NCBI RefSeq assembly: GCF_016401385.1
Contig: NZ_JAEACF010000002.1
Location: 62,001-126,000 of the forward strand
Direction of reading: 5' to 3'
Length of the DNA stretch: 64,000 nucleotides
DNA from: Fictibacillus halophilus
Lineage (GTDB): Bacteria > Bacillota > Bacilli > Bacillales > Fictibacillaceae
Shown: positions 42,501 through 51,333 of the stretch, in pieces
How positions within the stretch are numbered: the first letter of the stretch is position 1
Layout of the letters: the number at the start of each line of letters is the position of its first letter
The notes under the pieces: model-generated
Databases searched by the model: none
What the model was told of the DNA's origin: nothing
What the model saw: the letters and a program-made list of their open reading frames with translations, nothing else
Made by a program: the position numbers and the translations under genes

Positions 42501-43545
42501 ATGCCTTTTTAACAAGTCGTTCAGAATGTGCAAGTTCTTCTATATGACCAGCACCTATACCAAACATGGTTGCGCGCATCTCAAATTCGATTCGTTCCAT
42601 CTGTAAAATTAGAGCCTCAACGTCCTTTTCTACAGCTGATGCCAGAAGCAGTCTACCAAAACCGGCAAGATCAGCTCCTAAGGCAATCGACTTTGCGGCA
42701 TCCACACCGTTTTTAAGGCCTCCACTTGCAATCAACGGGATAGAAAAATTATTCTTCCTGACCGCGAAGATACTTTCAGCAGTCGGAAGCCCCCAATCTA
42801 GAAAAGCCTCCGCTGCTTCTTTCCGGATGTTATCGTTCGAACGATAGCTTTCTACTTGAATCCATGACGTTCCACCTGCTCCAGCTACATCAATGAACTG
42901 AACACCTGCCGAAGTAAGTCGATCTGCCGTTTTTTCGTCAATCCCCATTCCTACCTCTTTTACACCGACTGGCACATCAAGGGAATTCGCGATTCCTTCA
43001 ATCTTAGAAAGCAAATTTGAGAAATTTGTATCTCCTTCTGGCTGGAACACTTCTTGTAACGTGTTTAAGTGCAGAACCAGCATATCAGCTTCAGCCATCT
43101 CAACCGCCTGTTTACACTGATCGACCCCAAAATCATAGTTGAGCTGAACCGCTCCTATGTTCGCAATGATTGGAATATCAGGAGCCCATTTCCGTATCTG
43201 AAACGTATAGCCAAGATCCTCATTCTCTACCGCAGCTCTCATCGAACCTAGCCCGATCGCCCATCCTTTTTCTTGAGCAGCTAATGCTAAATGCTGATTA
43301 ATTTGATAAGCGGTATCAGTTCCACCTGTCATAGAAGAGATTAAAAAAGGTGTCCGCATCTGTTTATTTAAAAATGTGGTTGAAAGCGAAATTTCATCAA
43401 ATGATAATTCAGGTAATGCGTTGGGTATGAATCGATAATTCTCAAGCCCTGTCGTAATGTTCTTACCTTCAACGTCTTCATTCAGACTAATTCGGATATG
43501 TTCAGTTTTCCGCTTTTCCGTAAGGTCCTTCGAAATATCCAACAA
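42499..43545 (-). CDS. fni: Isopentenyl-diphosphate delta-isomerase type 2
   Basis: 348 residues, FMN/NADPH-dependent IPP isomerase converting IPP and DMAPP. Motifs RKTEHIRISL (N-terminus), SSMTGGT (about 66-72), GLGSMRAA (about 97-104), VKEVGMG (about 196) and ASGGLKNGVDAAKSIALGADLAGFG (about 265-290, FMN phosphate site) are intact. It supplies precursors for the carotenoid genes beside it. TTG start (43545 or 43542) after GAGGAGG. It overlaps the upstream crtO by 44 bases, so it is the last gene of crtQ-crtO-fni. Confidence 0.93.
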   Translation of the reverse strand: MLDISKDLTEKRKTEHIRISLNEDVEGKNITTGLENYRFIPNALPELSFDEISLSTTFLNKQMRTPFLISSMTGGTDTAYQINQHLALAAQEKGWAIGLGSMRAAVENEDLGYTFQIRKWAPDIPIIANIGAVQLNYDFGVDQCKQAVEMAEADMLVLHLNTLQEVFQPEGDTNFSNLLSKIEGIANSLDVPVGVKEVGMGIDEKTADRLTSAGVQFIDVAGAGGTSWIQVESYRSNDNIRKEAAEAFLDWGLPTAESIFAVRKNNFSIPLIASGGLKNGVDAAKSIALGADLAGFGRLLLASAVEKDVEALILQMERIEFEMRATMFGIGAGHIEELAHSERLVKKA

Positions 43546-44047
43546 CTTTCCTCCTCTTTCGTTTAAGCGTCTTATTTTTAAGATTCAGGATTCGAATCAG
43601 CCTGAACCTGTTATATCTCTGGATAAATATAAACGGTAGATTAAACAAAACGGCATACCCAATCATGATGTTGCCAATCCATACAGGGTTCCATAAGAAA
43701 AACAATAGTGCAGGCGGCATAGAAAGCCAATGCGTCAATTCTGCACGACGTGTTTCTGCTAAAAAACGTGCTAAATACTCTAGAGAATCACCTTCTAATG
43801 TTTTCTTAGCAAATCCTCCCCGATAAAAATCACCACCATCAGGCAGTATGGTTTTCCATTTGCGGATTCCTATTTTTTCATACCATTGTCCACTGTTTTC
43901 CCAACCAAAAGCTGTATCCCATCTGCCCTCTTTTGTAAAGTTGGAAAAAGGAATACGGTGAATGATATAAGCTACAGTTAAATGAAAGATGAGCCAGGCA
44001 AGTATATTGATCACTACCGTCCAAAACGGTGAAAGTTCAATCAGCAT
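43502..44047 (-). CDS. crtO: CrtO-like acyltransferase (glycosyl-diaponeurosporenoate acyltransferase)
   Basis: 181 residues with two N-terminal and two central membrane segments. FHLTVAYIIHRIPFSNF and the GQWYEKIGIRKWKTILPDGGDFYRGGF block match CrtO of the staphyloxanthin pathway, which esterifies the sugar C6 of the glycosylated carotenoid with a fatty acid. It starts right at the end of crtQ (TAAATG) and its long 3' part overlaps fni in another frame. The basic C-terminus (KNKTLKRKRRK) is cytoplasmic. Confidence 0.85.
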   Translation of the reverse strand: MLIELSPFWTVVINILAWLIFHLTVAYIIHRIPFSNFTKEGRWDTAFGWENSGQWYEKIGIRKWKTILPDGGDFYRGGFAKKTLEGDSLEYLARFLAETRRAELTHWLSMPPALLFFLWNPVWIGNIMIGYAVLFNLPFIFIQRYNRFRLIRILNLKNKTLKRKRRKVVGYFEGPYGKAEN

Positions 44048-45151
44048 TTACGCATCCCCTTTTTCAGAAACCGAGATTTCTCTACCTTTCCACTTTACTT
44101 CTTTTTTGATTACACTCAAAATAAAAGACCAGATGTACACCACAGAAAAAAACAAGAAGTGCGCAGGGTGTGATAAAGCTGAAAGAATCGAATTCGTTCC
44201 AACCTTCTTCATTAAGGCCTTAATCTGAATCGCATAAAGCAGATAGAAGATTCCCCACATCATAACCTCGTTGAATTCTTGAACCAATAAGAAAGGAAGC
44301 TGAATAGCTAGACTTATTCCTCCTGTAATCCAAGCTACTGTCAGTACTAAGGGCATGAGAGGCGTTTTCGCTGAACCAAGTGCGAAGCTTTTACACCATC
44401 CGAAGAATAATGCTGTTAGACCTTCTGAATACATTCGGAAATAAACCGCCTTGTATCCTGAGAAACAAGTAACATTCATATCTTGATTCATAGCCACTCT
44501 TCCCATTTCCATATGTTCAAGAACTTGGTGCTTAATCCCTTCATGGCCACCTATCTCTGTATAGGTTACTCGATCGATCATTAGGCACGGACCAAACGCA
44601 CCAGCAGGTTTTTTACGAAAAATCGTAAAGCATTGCATAGCGGCCATTACGATTATGTTAAATAAAGAAGAAAATTTCTCTGAGGCACTCTTCATCTGAT
44701 GAAACGGCTGAACACTAATCAATCCCCTGTTTCTTTCCCATTCACCGCACAAACGTTCAATTCCGTCTTGCTCTATTTCTAGATCGGCATCCAAAAATAA
44801 CAATAAAGAGCCTGTCGCATGTTTGGCTCCATTCCAGCATGCCCATGGTTTTCCTAGCCAACCGATTGGAAGACGTTCTGGCTTTACAACGGTAACTCCG
44901 AACTCCCGAGCGACTTCTTCTGTTCGATCCTCAGAATCATCGTTAACAACAATTACTTCATGAAGCTTCATACTTTGGTTACTCAACGTCGGCAATAAAT
45001 TTTTTAAGTTTGCTTCCTCATTCCTTGCGGGAATAATAACTGAAACAGAACGTGGTTCATGAGGACCTCTAGAACTTAGAGTTCTTATATTCCATAGCAT
45101 GAACCATCCACAAAGCCACATGATTGATAGGTACAAAATGGTAGAGAACAT
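44048..45151 (-). CDS. crtQ: CrtQ-like carotenoid glycosyltransferase
   Basis: 367 residues, GT2 family with an N-terminal membrane anchor and about three C-terminal membrane segments. SVSVIIPARNEEANLKNLL (about 35-53), the D-D motif VVNDDSEDRTEEVA (about 68-82) and LLLFLDADLEIE (about 116-127) are the nucleotide-sugar site. It resembles S. aureus CrtQ, which puts glucose on diaponeurosporenoate, with length close to the family. First gene of crtQ-crtO-fni, divergent from crtP, with AAGGAGA upstream. Confidence 0.86.
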   Translation of the reverse strand: MFSTILYLSIMWLCGWFMLWNIRTLSSRGPHEPRSVSVIIPARNEEANLKNLLPTLSNQSMKLHEVIVVNDDSEDRTEEVAREFGVTVVKPERLPIGWLGKPWACWNGAKHATGSLLLFLDADLEIEQDGIERLCGEWERNRGLISVQPFHQMKSASEKFSSLFNIIVMAAMQCFTIFRKKPAGAFGPCLMIDRVTYTEIGGHEGIKHQVLEHMEMGRVAMNQDMNVTCFSGYKAVYFRMYSEGLTALFFGWCKSFALGSAKTPLMPLVLTVAWITGGISLAIQLPFLLVQEFNEVMMWGIFYLLYAIQIKALMKKVGTNSILSALSHPAHFLFFSVVYIWSFILSVIKKEVKWKGREISVSEKGDA

Positions 45152-45308
45152 GTCGACTGTCTCCTTTAGAATAAAAAGTTATATGTTACAGCTTGGGCTT
45201 TGTATTCTTTTTTCAAACAATTCTTTAAAAAAGAGGAATTTTTATATTCAGTCAAGAACTGAAAATAAAGAATGACTTTCTGAATATGTTGAAAAAGCGT
45301 TCAATAAT

Positions 45309-45338
45309 TTTACAATGGTTGTACATAAACTATACAAT
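45309..45338 (+). promoter_or_regulatory. crtP promoter with TTGTAYA dyad
   Basis: TTTACA (45309-45314) and TACAAT (45333-45338) with an 18-bp spacer. An inverted repeat TTGTACA-TAAAC-TATACAA (45319-45337) lies between and over the -10. Long spacer plus a dyad between the boxes is typical of MerR-type control, including light/B12-type LitR/CarH regulators; this is inference. Confidence 0.5.
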
Positions 45339-45409
45339 ACAGAGGAACAGTCGTACAGCAACAGCTAAGAAACAACCTTAACCTTTCATTCCCAATACCG
45401 AGGAGGATT

Positions 45410-46918
45410 TTGATGAAGAAAAAAGTGTTAGTTGTAGGCGGCGGACTTGGAGGCCTATCAGCAGCTCTTCGATTAGCAGCTGATGGACACGAAGTAACTG
45501 TACTCGAAAAAAATGAACGTATCGGCGGTAAACTGAATCAGCGTTCTGGAAAAGGCTATACATTTGATACGGGGCCTTCCATCTTAACGATGCCATGGGT
45601 ACTTGAACAGCTGTTTGAATCTGCTGGAAAGAACATCCACGATTACATAAACATCCAGCGTATCGAACCACAGTGGCGAACGTTCTTTGAAGATGGCACG
45701 GTTATTGATGTGACGAGCGATCTGCCAGAAATGTTAAAAGAGATCAGTAAAGTGAATCCGCAAGATGCTGCTTCATTCTTTAAGTATCTGGATTATTGCA
45801 GCCAAATGTACGAACTAAGCATGAAGAGTTTCTACAAGAAAAGTTTATCTGGATTAAACGATTTGCGCACTCTTCACAGCTTCAAAGAACTTCTTGCGAT
45901 GGATCCTGTGAAATCAATGGACCAAGCAACGAAAAAGTTCATTAAAGACAAACACCTTCAACAACTATTTAATTTCTTCATCATGTATATCGGTTCCTCC
46001 CCTTATCAGGCACCAGCTGTTCTTTCTCAGTTGATTCACGTTCAGCTTGGCCTTGGTATCTATTATGTGGAAGGCGGTATGTACAAAATTGCTGAATCGA
46101 TCTTAAGTGTTTTAAACGAATATAACGTTGATGTTCGAACGAATCAAAAAGTAGTAGGAATCTTAACAGAAGGTACTACGGCTAAAGGGGTAAAACTTGA
46201 GAACGGCGAAGAGATGTATGCAGATATCGTTGTTTCTAACTTAGAAGCCATCCCAGCATACAAGACTCTTCTTTCTAATCATCCGCAAGCTAAAAAAGCG
46301 GCTGAAGATTTAAGTAAATTCGAACCTACTGTTTCAGGTCTCGTCTTATTGCTTGGAGTTGATAAGGAGTACGATGAGTTTGCTCATCACAACTTCTTCT
46401 TCTCTCAAAGTGGGGAAAGAGAATTTGATCAAATCTTTAACACTGGCATTCTTGCAGATGATCCTACTGTATATGTGGGAATCTCTTCAAAAACCGATCC
46501 AACTCAAGCACCCGAAGGCAAAGACAACTGGTTTGTCCTGACACATGTACCTCCGCTTAAAGAAGGCGAAACGTGGGAAGGCAACCTTGAAAGCTATCGT
46601 GAGCTCGTCTTAAACAAACTTGAGCGCATGGGAGCTAAAGATCTTCGTCAGCATGTGGAATGGGAATACACGTTTACACCTGACACTTTAAAAGAACTGT
46701 ACGGACCGAACGGCGGATCCATCTACGGTATTCGAACTGACCGCAAGATGAACGGCGGATTTAAGATTCCGAGCAGAAGCAATCAGTTTACAAATCTTTA
46801 TTTTGTTGGCGGCTCTACTCACCCTGGCGGCGGCGTTCCAATGGTAACTCTATCAGGACAGCTGACAGCCGATTTAATAGGTGAAGATATAAAAAATGTT
46901 TCAAAGGAGATCGGGTAA
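45410..46918 (+). CDS. crtP: CrtP-type carotenoid oxidase (diaponeurosporene oxidase family)
   Basis: 502 residues, FAD-dependent CrtI/CrtN superfamily. The N-terminal dinucleotide fold VLVVGGGLGGLSAALRLAADGHEVTVLEKN is intact, and TGPSILTMPWVLEQLF, MYIGSSPYQAPAVLS, AHHNFFFS and NLYFVGGSTHPGGGVPMVTLSGQ match S. aureus CrtP closely. CrtP oxidises the terminal methyl of the C30 chain to aldehyde or acid (CrtNb in Bacillus literature). AGGAGG precedes the ATG. First gene of a four-gene operon; the next gene starts two bases after the stop. Confidence 0.86.
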   Translation: MMKKKVLVVGGGLGGLSAALRLAADGHEVTVLEKNERIGGKLNQRSGKGYTFDTGPSILTMPWVLEQLFESAGKNIHDYINIQRIEPQWRTFFEDGTVIDVTSDLPEMLKEISKVNPQDAASFFKYLDYCSQMYELSMKSFYKKSLSGLNDLRTLHSFKELLAMDPVKSMDQATKKFIKDKHLQQLFNFFIMYIGSSPYQAPAVLSQLIHVQLGLGIYYVEGGMYKIAESILSVLNEYNVDVRTNQKVVGILTEGTTAKGVKLENGEEMYADIVVSNLEAIPAYKTLLSNHPQAKKAAEDLSKFEPTVSGLVLLLGVDKEYDEFAHHNFFFSQSGEREFDQIFNTGILADDPTVYVGISSKTDPTQAPEGKDNWFVLTHVPPLKEGETWEGNLESYRELVLNKLERMGAKDLRQHVEWEYTFTPDTLKELYGPNGGSIYGIRTDRKMNGGFKIPSRSNQFTNLYFVGGSTHPGGGVPMVTLSGQLTADLIGEDIKNVSKEIG

Positions 46919-46920
46919 TA

Positions 46921-47760
46921 TTGCAACCAGTACAGCAGCATGGCACCATCGATAAAGTACTTTTTCGGTTCTTTATCTTTTGGTATAGCGTAGGACTAAT
47001 ACTTCTTGTTTTTAATATTCTCCCTCCTGCTCTTGAGTGGGCAAACAGTGTGTTTTTAATCGCATGCGGTGTTCTTGGAGGATTTTATTTTTATCGCACT
47101 TATGGTAACTTTGGCGCAATTTTTACTTTATTCGTTCTGTTTGGCAGTATCGTAGCAGAGAGTATTGGCGTCAAGACTGGCCTGATTTTTGGTCACTATA
47201 ATTATAGCGATCAGCTCGGCTTACAATGGTTAGGCGTACCTGTTGCCATCGGATTCGCGTGGGTGATGATTTTAGCCGTCTCTCACGCAATAGCTGGCGG
47301 AATCGTTAAACCATTTAAAGGTCAAACAGCTATAAAAGTGCCACTATACGTCGTTACAGGTGGTCTGATTGCTGTTGTAATGGATGGGATTATTGATCCT
47401 GTCGCTTACCTTGTTAAAGGTTACTGGTTCTGGGATGGAACAGGTATATATTATGGAATACCATTGCAAAACTTTGTTGGCTGGTTTCTTTTGGCTAGCT
47501 TCTTTCATATCACTTTAGTTACAGGATTGAACATAACGAAAAAAACGACGGCAACTCAGCACCCCTATTGGCATTTTCGCACGATCGCTGTGTTTTTAAT
47601 GGTCACGAGCATGTTTGTTTTACTAGGATTAACATCAGAGCTGTATCTGGCTTCATTTGGTGTGACTTTCGCTAGCATCATCCTGTTAAGTTTATATCGT
47701 ATAAACAATAAACCAATTTCTCTAAATCGTGATATAGCATACAGCCCGGGGAAAAGGTGA
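46921..47760 (+). CDS. CruF-like carotenoid 1,2-hydratase
   Basis: 279 residues, about eight membrane segments, Caroten_synth (DUF422) family. IFGHYNYSDQLGLQWLGVPVAIGFAW (about 85-110), MDGIIDPVAYLVKGYWFWDG (about 160-180) and YYGIPLQNFVGWFL (about 182-195) are the family blocks that include the proposed active-site acids. CruF adds water at a chain end of acyclic carotenoids, creating the hydroxyl that is later glycosylated. Start TTG 46921 after AAAGGAG. It sits between a desaturase/oxidase and a glycosyltransferase, so a C1-hydroxylated, glycosylated apo-lycopene product is likely. Confidence 0.82.
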   Translation: MQPVQQHGTIDKVLFRFFIFWYSVGLILLVFNILPPALEWANSVFLIACGVLGGFYFYRTYGNFGAIFTLFVLFGSIVAESIGVKTGLIFGHYNYSDQLGLQWLGVPVAIGFAWVMILAVSHAIAGGIVKPFKGQTAIKVPLYVVTGGLIAVVMDGIIDPVAYLVKGYWFWDGTGIYYGIPLQNFVGWFLLASFFHITLVTGLNITKKTTATQHPYWHFRTIAVFLMVTSMFVLLGLTSELYLASFGVTFASIILLSLYRINNKPISLNRDIAYSPGKR

Positions 47761-47765
47761 TATTC

Positions 47766-48872
47766 ATGGTGCTCATATGTATTGCAGCTGCCCTTCTCTT
47801 TTTAGCAGCTACCATAATCAATAGTCTCTTTTTACCCTCTCTAAAAAAGCCCTCTTTAGGGGCTTCTCATTCGGAGAGGGTTGCTGTTTTTGTACCGATG
47901 CGGAATGAAGAGAAAAACGTAGCCGGTCTCGTTGCCACTTTAAAAGGACTGACGTATCGTTCTATATCCTTTACCATCCTAGATGATCATTCAGATGATG
48001 ATACATATAACTCTCTGTTGAAACACATCGATAACGATAGCCGTTTCAGCGTTTTACAAGGAAAGGAGCTTCCTTCTGGCTGGGCAGGAAAAGTCCATGC
48101 CTGTCACCAGCTTAGTCAAAGTGCAACAGGTGATTATCTTTTGTTTATTGATGCGGATGTTCGACTTCATCCCCATACGATTGAGACTTCACTCGCATTA
48201 TTGAAGAAGCGAAAAGCTAGTCTATTATCTGGGTTTCCGAAGTTTCCTGTAACCTTATTTTTTGAAAAACTGATTGTACCGTTACAGCATTTTGTTATTT
48301 TATTTCATCTTCCGCTTCTTTTTGCAAACTTTACAAAATGGCCCCCAGCAACAGCTGCACATGGTGCGTTCATGTTGTTTAAAAGTAAGGATTACCATGC
48401 CATTGGTGGTCATGCTAGCATTAAGAACTCTTTAGTTGATGATGTCGACTTAGCCAAAGCCATGAAACGAGCGCGTTATGAGGTTGTCCTCGCTAACGTA
48501 ACGAACTATGTTTCTTGTTATATGTATCATACCAATAAAGAAGTATGGAACGGATTTACTAAGAACCTGTTTCCTGGGTTGGGTCGTTCCATCTTTCTCG
48601 TTGTTTTTTTATCTATTTTTTATACCGGATTTTACATAGCACCTTTGTTTTTTTTCATATATAGCATATTCACTGAACAACTGTTATGGATGCTGCCTTA
48701 CTTTATCACAGTCATCCAAAAGGCATATGTCGACCTTTTAACGGGGCAAAAAGTTTATCTTGCCTTAGCTATGCCGTTATCTGCAATAGGTTTGGTCGTA
48801 CTTGTGAATGCCTCTATGTGGAAAGCACTAAAAAAGCAGGGCTTCGAATGGAAAGGACGTTCTTATCAATGA
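47766..48872 (+). CDS. Carotenoid glycosyltransferase (CruG-like)
   Basis: 368 residues, GT2 family with one N-terminal and about three C-terminal membrane segments. VAVFVPMRNEEKNVAGLV (about 38-55), TILDDHSDDDTYNSLL (about 68-83) and YLLFIDADVRLHPHTIE (about 117-133) form the nucleotide-sugar site. A second catalytic-type segment GGHASIKNSLVDDVDLAKAMKRARYEV follows near 210. It differs from the CrtQ-like enzyme at 44048, so the cluster has two glycosyltransferases. ATG 47766 with AAAAGGTG upstream; the previous stop is six bases before. Overlaps the next gene by four bases. Confidence 0.82.
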   Translation: MVLICIAAALLFLAATIINSLFLPSLKKPSLGASHSERVAVFVPMRNEEKNVAGLVATLKGLTYRSISFTILDDHSDDDTYNSLLKHIDNDSRFSVLQGKELPSGWAGKVHACHQLSQSATGDYLLFIDADVRLHPHTIETSLALLKKRKASLLSGFPKFPVTLFFEKLIVPLQHFVILFHLPLLFANFTKWPPATAAHGAFMLFKSKDYHAIGGHASIKNSLVDDVDLAKAMKRARYEVVLANVTNYVSCYMYHTNKEVWNGFTKNLFPGLGRSIFLVVFLSIFYTGFYIAPLFFFIYSIFTEQLLWMLPYFITVIQKAYVDLLTGQKVYLALAMPLSAIGLVVLVNASMWKALKKQGFEWKGRSYQ

Positions 48873-50362
48873 GAAAAATCGCGATTGTCGGGGGCGGCCT
48901 TGGCGGATTATCTGCAAGCATCTCACTTGCTAGTAATGGTTGTGACGTTCACGTATATGAAAAAAATGAGCATTTTGGCGGTAAATTGATGCCTGTAGCT
49001 TTAGGTTCTCACACGTTTGATTTCGGACCGAACACCATAACGATGCCTCAAATATTTGACGAAGTATTTCTAGATGCCGGCGAAGATCCTAGAGACTATT
49101 TTGAGTGGATCAAATTAGATACGCATACTCGAAATGTTAGCAGCACTGGGGAAGTTTTTGAGATGTCGACGGATGCAGATCATGTGATGAATCAATTAAA
49201 GAAACTCGATCCCTATGCTGCACAACGATATTCAGATTACCTTGCAGAAGTGACTCGTTTATATCATCTAGCAGAAAAAGAATTTTTTCCTAGGACTTTT
49301 ACGAGTATGAAAGATTATCTTTCTCCTTCACTTTTTAATGCTTTTACAAAAGTGAGACCACTGCAATCCATGGACAGCTTTCATCGTAAATACTTCAAGC
49401 ACCCGCTATTGCTGCAAACCTTTAACCGATATGCCACCTACATAGGATCATCCCCTTTTCAAGCACCTGCTACATTCTCTCTAATCGCTTATCTAGAGAT
49501 GATCCAGGGCGTTTATTACGTAAAAGGCGGTAACGTGAAGATTGCCGAAAGTATGGTACGTCTAGCAGAGAAGCTTGGTGTTCATATGCATTCAGGTGTT
49601 GAAGTGAAAAAAATTAACGTTAGTAACGCCGAAGCAAAATCTCTGAACCTTTCAAATGGAGAAGAAGTGGAGTTCGATGCTGTAGTGATGAACGGAGATC
49701 TGCTCGAAGCATATCCTAAGCTCGTAGAAGAACGCTACAGACCTTCTATGAAGAACAAAAAAGTGGAGAGCTACTCTCCTTCAATTTCTGCGTTCGTTCT
49801 TTTAGTGGGACTAAACAAGCGGTTAGATAATCTGTTGCATCATCAAGTGTATTTCTCGAGCGATTACAAACGAGAATTCGAAACGTTATTCAACGGAGAA
49901 TATCCCGATGATCCAACTATCTATATTTCAAATTCTTCTGTAACCGATCCATCCGTCTCCCCTGACGGAGACAACCTGTTCATATTGGTAAACGCACCGC
50001 CTATACGAGCTGGGCGTGAAGCAAAAAGCACGATTGACTATGAGCGTTATAAAAATTTAATTTATGACCGTCTTGAAATGTTCGGCCAACATATAAGGCC
50101 ACATATCCTTCATGAGAAGATGATAACGCCTCACGACATACAAGCTAAGTTCGGTGCATTTCGAGGAGCATTGTATGGTATATCAGCGAATGAACGCAAA
50201 AACACGTTTCTACGCCCTTCTAACCGCTCTAAAGACATCCGTAATTTGTATTTCGCTGGAGGTACAACGCATCCTGGTGGGGGTTCTCCAATGGTCATCA
50301 TGAGCGGCCGCAATGTCGCCCGCGAACTGCTGAAGGGGTCAGTCCCCAAACAATTATCATAA
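48869..50362 (+). CDS. Second CrtP-like carotenoid oxidase/desaturase
   Basis: 497 residues of the same family as crtP. KIAIVGGGLGGLSASISLASNGCDVHVYEKN is the FAD fold, and FGPNTITMPQIFDEVF, TYIGSSPFQAPATFS, YYVKGGNVKIAESMV and NLYFAGGTTHPGGGSPMVIMSG are shared blocks. It probably is a paralogue acting on another chain end or step (CrtNc in Bacillus naming). Start at ATG 48869, the four-base overlap with the glycosyltransferase. A longer frame from 48686 is out of place inside that gene. Last gene of the rightward operon, followed by a terminator. Confidence 0.83.
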   Translation: MRKIAIVGGGLGGLSASISLASNGCDVHVYEKNEHFGGKLMPVALGSHTFDFGPNTITMPQIFDEVFLDAGEDPRDYFEWIKLDTHTRNVSSTGEVFEMSTDADHVMNQLKKLDPYAAQRYSDYLAEVTRLYHLAEKEFFPRTFTSMKDYLSPSLFNAFTKVRPLQSMDSFHRKYFKHPLLLQTFNRYATYIGSSPFQAPATFSLIAYLEMIQGVYYVKGGNVKIAESMVRLAEKLGVHMHSGVEVKKINVSNAEAKSLNLSNGEEVEFDAVVMNGDLLEAYPKLVEERYRPSMKNKKVESYSPSISAFVLLVGLNKRLDNLLHHQVYFSSDYKREFETLFNGEYPDDPTIYISNSSVTDPSVSPDGDNLFILVNAPPIRAGREAKSTIDYERYKNLIYDRLEMFGQHIRPHILHEKMITPHDIQAKFGAFRGALYGISANERKNTFLRPSNRSKDIRNLYFAGGTTHPGGGSPMVIMSGRNVARELLKGSVPKQLS

Positions 50363-50368
50363 ATCGCT

Positions 50369-50405
50369 AAAAACAAGCAATCACCCTGGGCGATTGCTCG
50401 TTTTT
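50369..50405. terminator. Terminator of the crtP operon
   Basis: AAAAAC-AGCAATC pairs with GATTGCT-GTTTTT around CACCCTGGGC. Confidence 0.85.
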
Positions 50406-50472
50406 CAATCCGTCTTTCATACTCTTTCCATTTTGTGGTACACTAATTTTTAAAAACATTGGGGGATATCAC

Positions 50473-50976
50473 ATGAAAGTCCGACTCTTAAAACCTGAAG
50501 ACGCAAAAGCGTATTGGGAGCTTCGACTAGAGGCATTAAAATCAAACCCAGAAGCATTTGCTTCAAGCTACGAAGAAGCAGTCCAAAGAAAAGATCCAAT
50601 AAAGGAAATATCGACCAGATTTCAAGAAGAAGGCAGTTATACATTCGGTATGTTTGATGAAGATAAGTTAATTGGCAATGTTACGTTAGTCCAAGAAAAA
50701 GCATTAAAGATGCAGCACCGCGGCAACATATATGCCATGTATGTGAGCGCTGAGAACCGTAAATCTGGCGTCGGCCGCTCCCTCATGCAAGCAGTTATCC
50801 AACACGCAAAAACCATACCAGTTCTTGAAAAACTGAACTTAACGGTAGAAGCTAAAAATGAAAAAGCAAAGAACCTTTACACTTCACTCGGTTTCAAGAC
50901 ATACGGGTACGAAGAAAAAGCACTCAAAGTAGATGGTCAATTTCACGACGAAGAACACATGGTGTTGTTTTTATAG
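50473..50976 (+). CDS. GNAT family N-acetyltransferase
   Basis: 167 residues, one GNAT domain. VRLLKPEDAKAYWELRLEALKSNP starts it, and the acetyl-CoA loop AMYVSAENRKSGVGRSLMQAVIQHA (about 95-118; R-x-x-G-x-G) is clear. The end LYTSLGFKTYGYEEKALKVDGQFHDEEHMVLFL is usual for enzymes of this group that acetylate small amines or protein N-termini. Substrate unknown. GGGGG before the ATG. It stands alone between two carotenoid operons, with no evidence of a pigment role. Confidence 0.85.
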   Translation: MKVRLLKPEDAKAYWELRLEALKSNPEAFASSYEEAVQRKDPIKEISTRFQEEGSYTFGMFDEDKLIGNVTLVQEKALKMQHRGNIYAMYVSAENRKSGVGRSLMQAVIQHAKTIPVLEKLNLTVEAKNEKAKNLYTSLGFKTYGYEEKALKVDGQFHDEEHMVLFL

Positions 50977-51129
50977 TAATTTTCAAGGGCTTTCCCTTTT
51001 TAGAGTGCTTTTTCAAAGAATTAACCTGTCTTCGTCACTTTGGTTCCTTAATTGTGAACTGTTTTTGCACTTGTAACAGCTATATGGGCTGTATAGGGTA
51101 TACCAACTGGGGTATGCAAATTACCTAAT

Positions 51130-51184
51130 GAATACGGCGAGATTCAGCCAGAATACGGCGATTTTTGCACATATATCGGCGAGT
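51130..51184. repeat. Three-unit intergenic repeat (ATACGGCGA family)
   Basis: GAATACGGCGA at 51130-51140, again at 51151-51161, and a variant ATATCGGCGA at 51173-51182, about 21 bp apart. It is similar in style, but not sequence, to the GAAGACTTATAA arrays. Confidence 0.65.
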
Positions 51185-51276
51185 CGACATTATTCGACTC
51201 CTAACACTTAGCTCTATACCCCTCTACCCAGAAACCCGAGCGGCTGAAATAGAAACTAAAAGCAAAATAGCATACA

Positions 51277-51322
51277 AAAAGAGCTGACAACACAGGCAAC
51301 GACCTGTTTATCAGCTCTTTTA
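51277..51322 (-). terminator. Terminator of crtN-crtN2-crtM
   Basis: AAAAGAGCTGA and TCAGCTCTTTT pair, with an inner ACAGG/CCTGT stem; strong on the minus strand. Confidence 0.85.
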
Positions 51323-51333
51323 CTAGTATCAAG

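Larger units (their letters stand above)
50977..51333. other. Gene-free region between GNAT and crtM with repeats
   Basis: About 355 bases with the three-unit array at 51130-51184 and the crtM terminator at 51277-51322. No coding frame is convincing. Confidence 0.65.
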
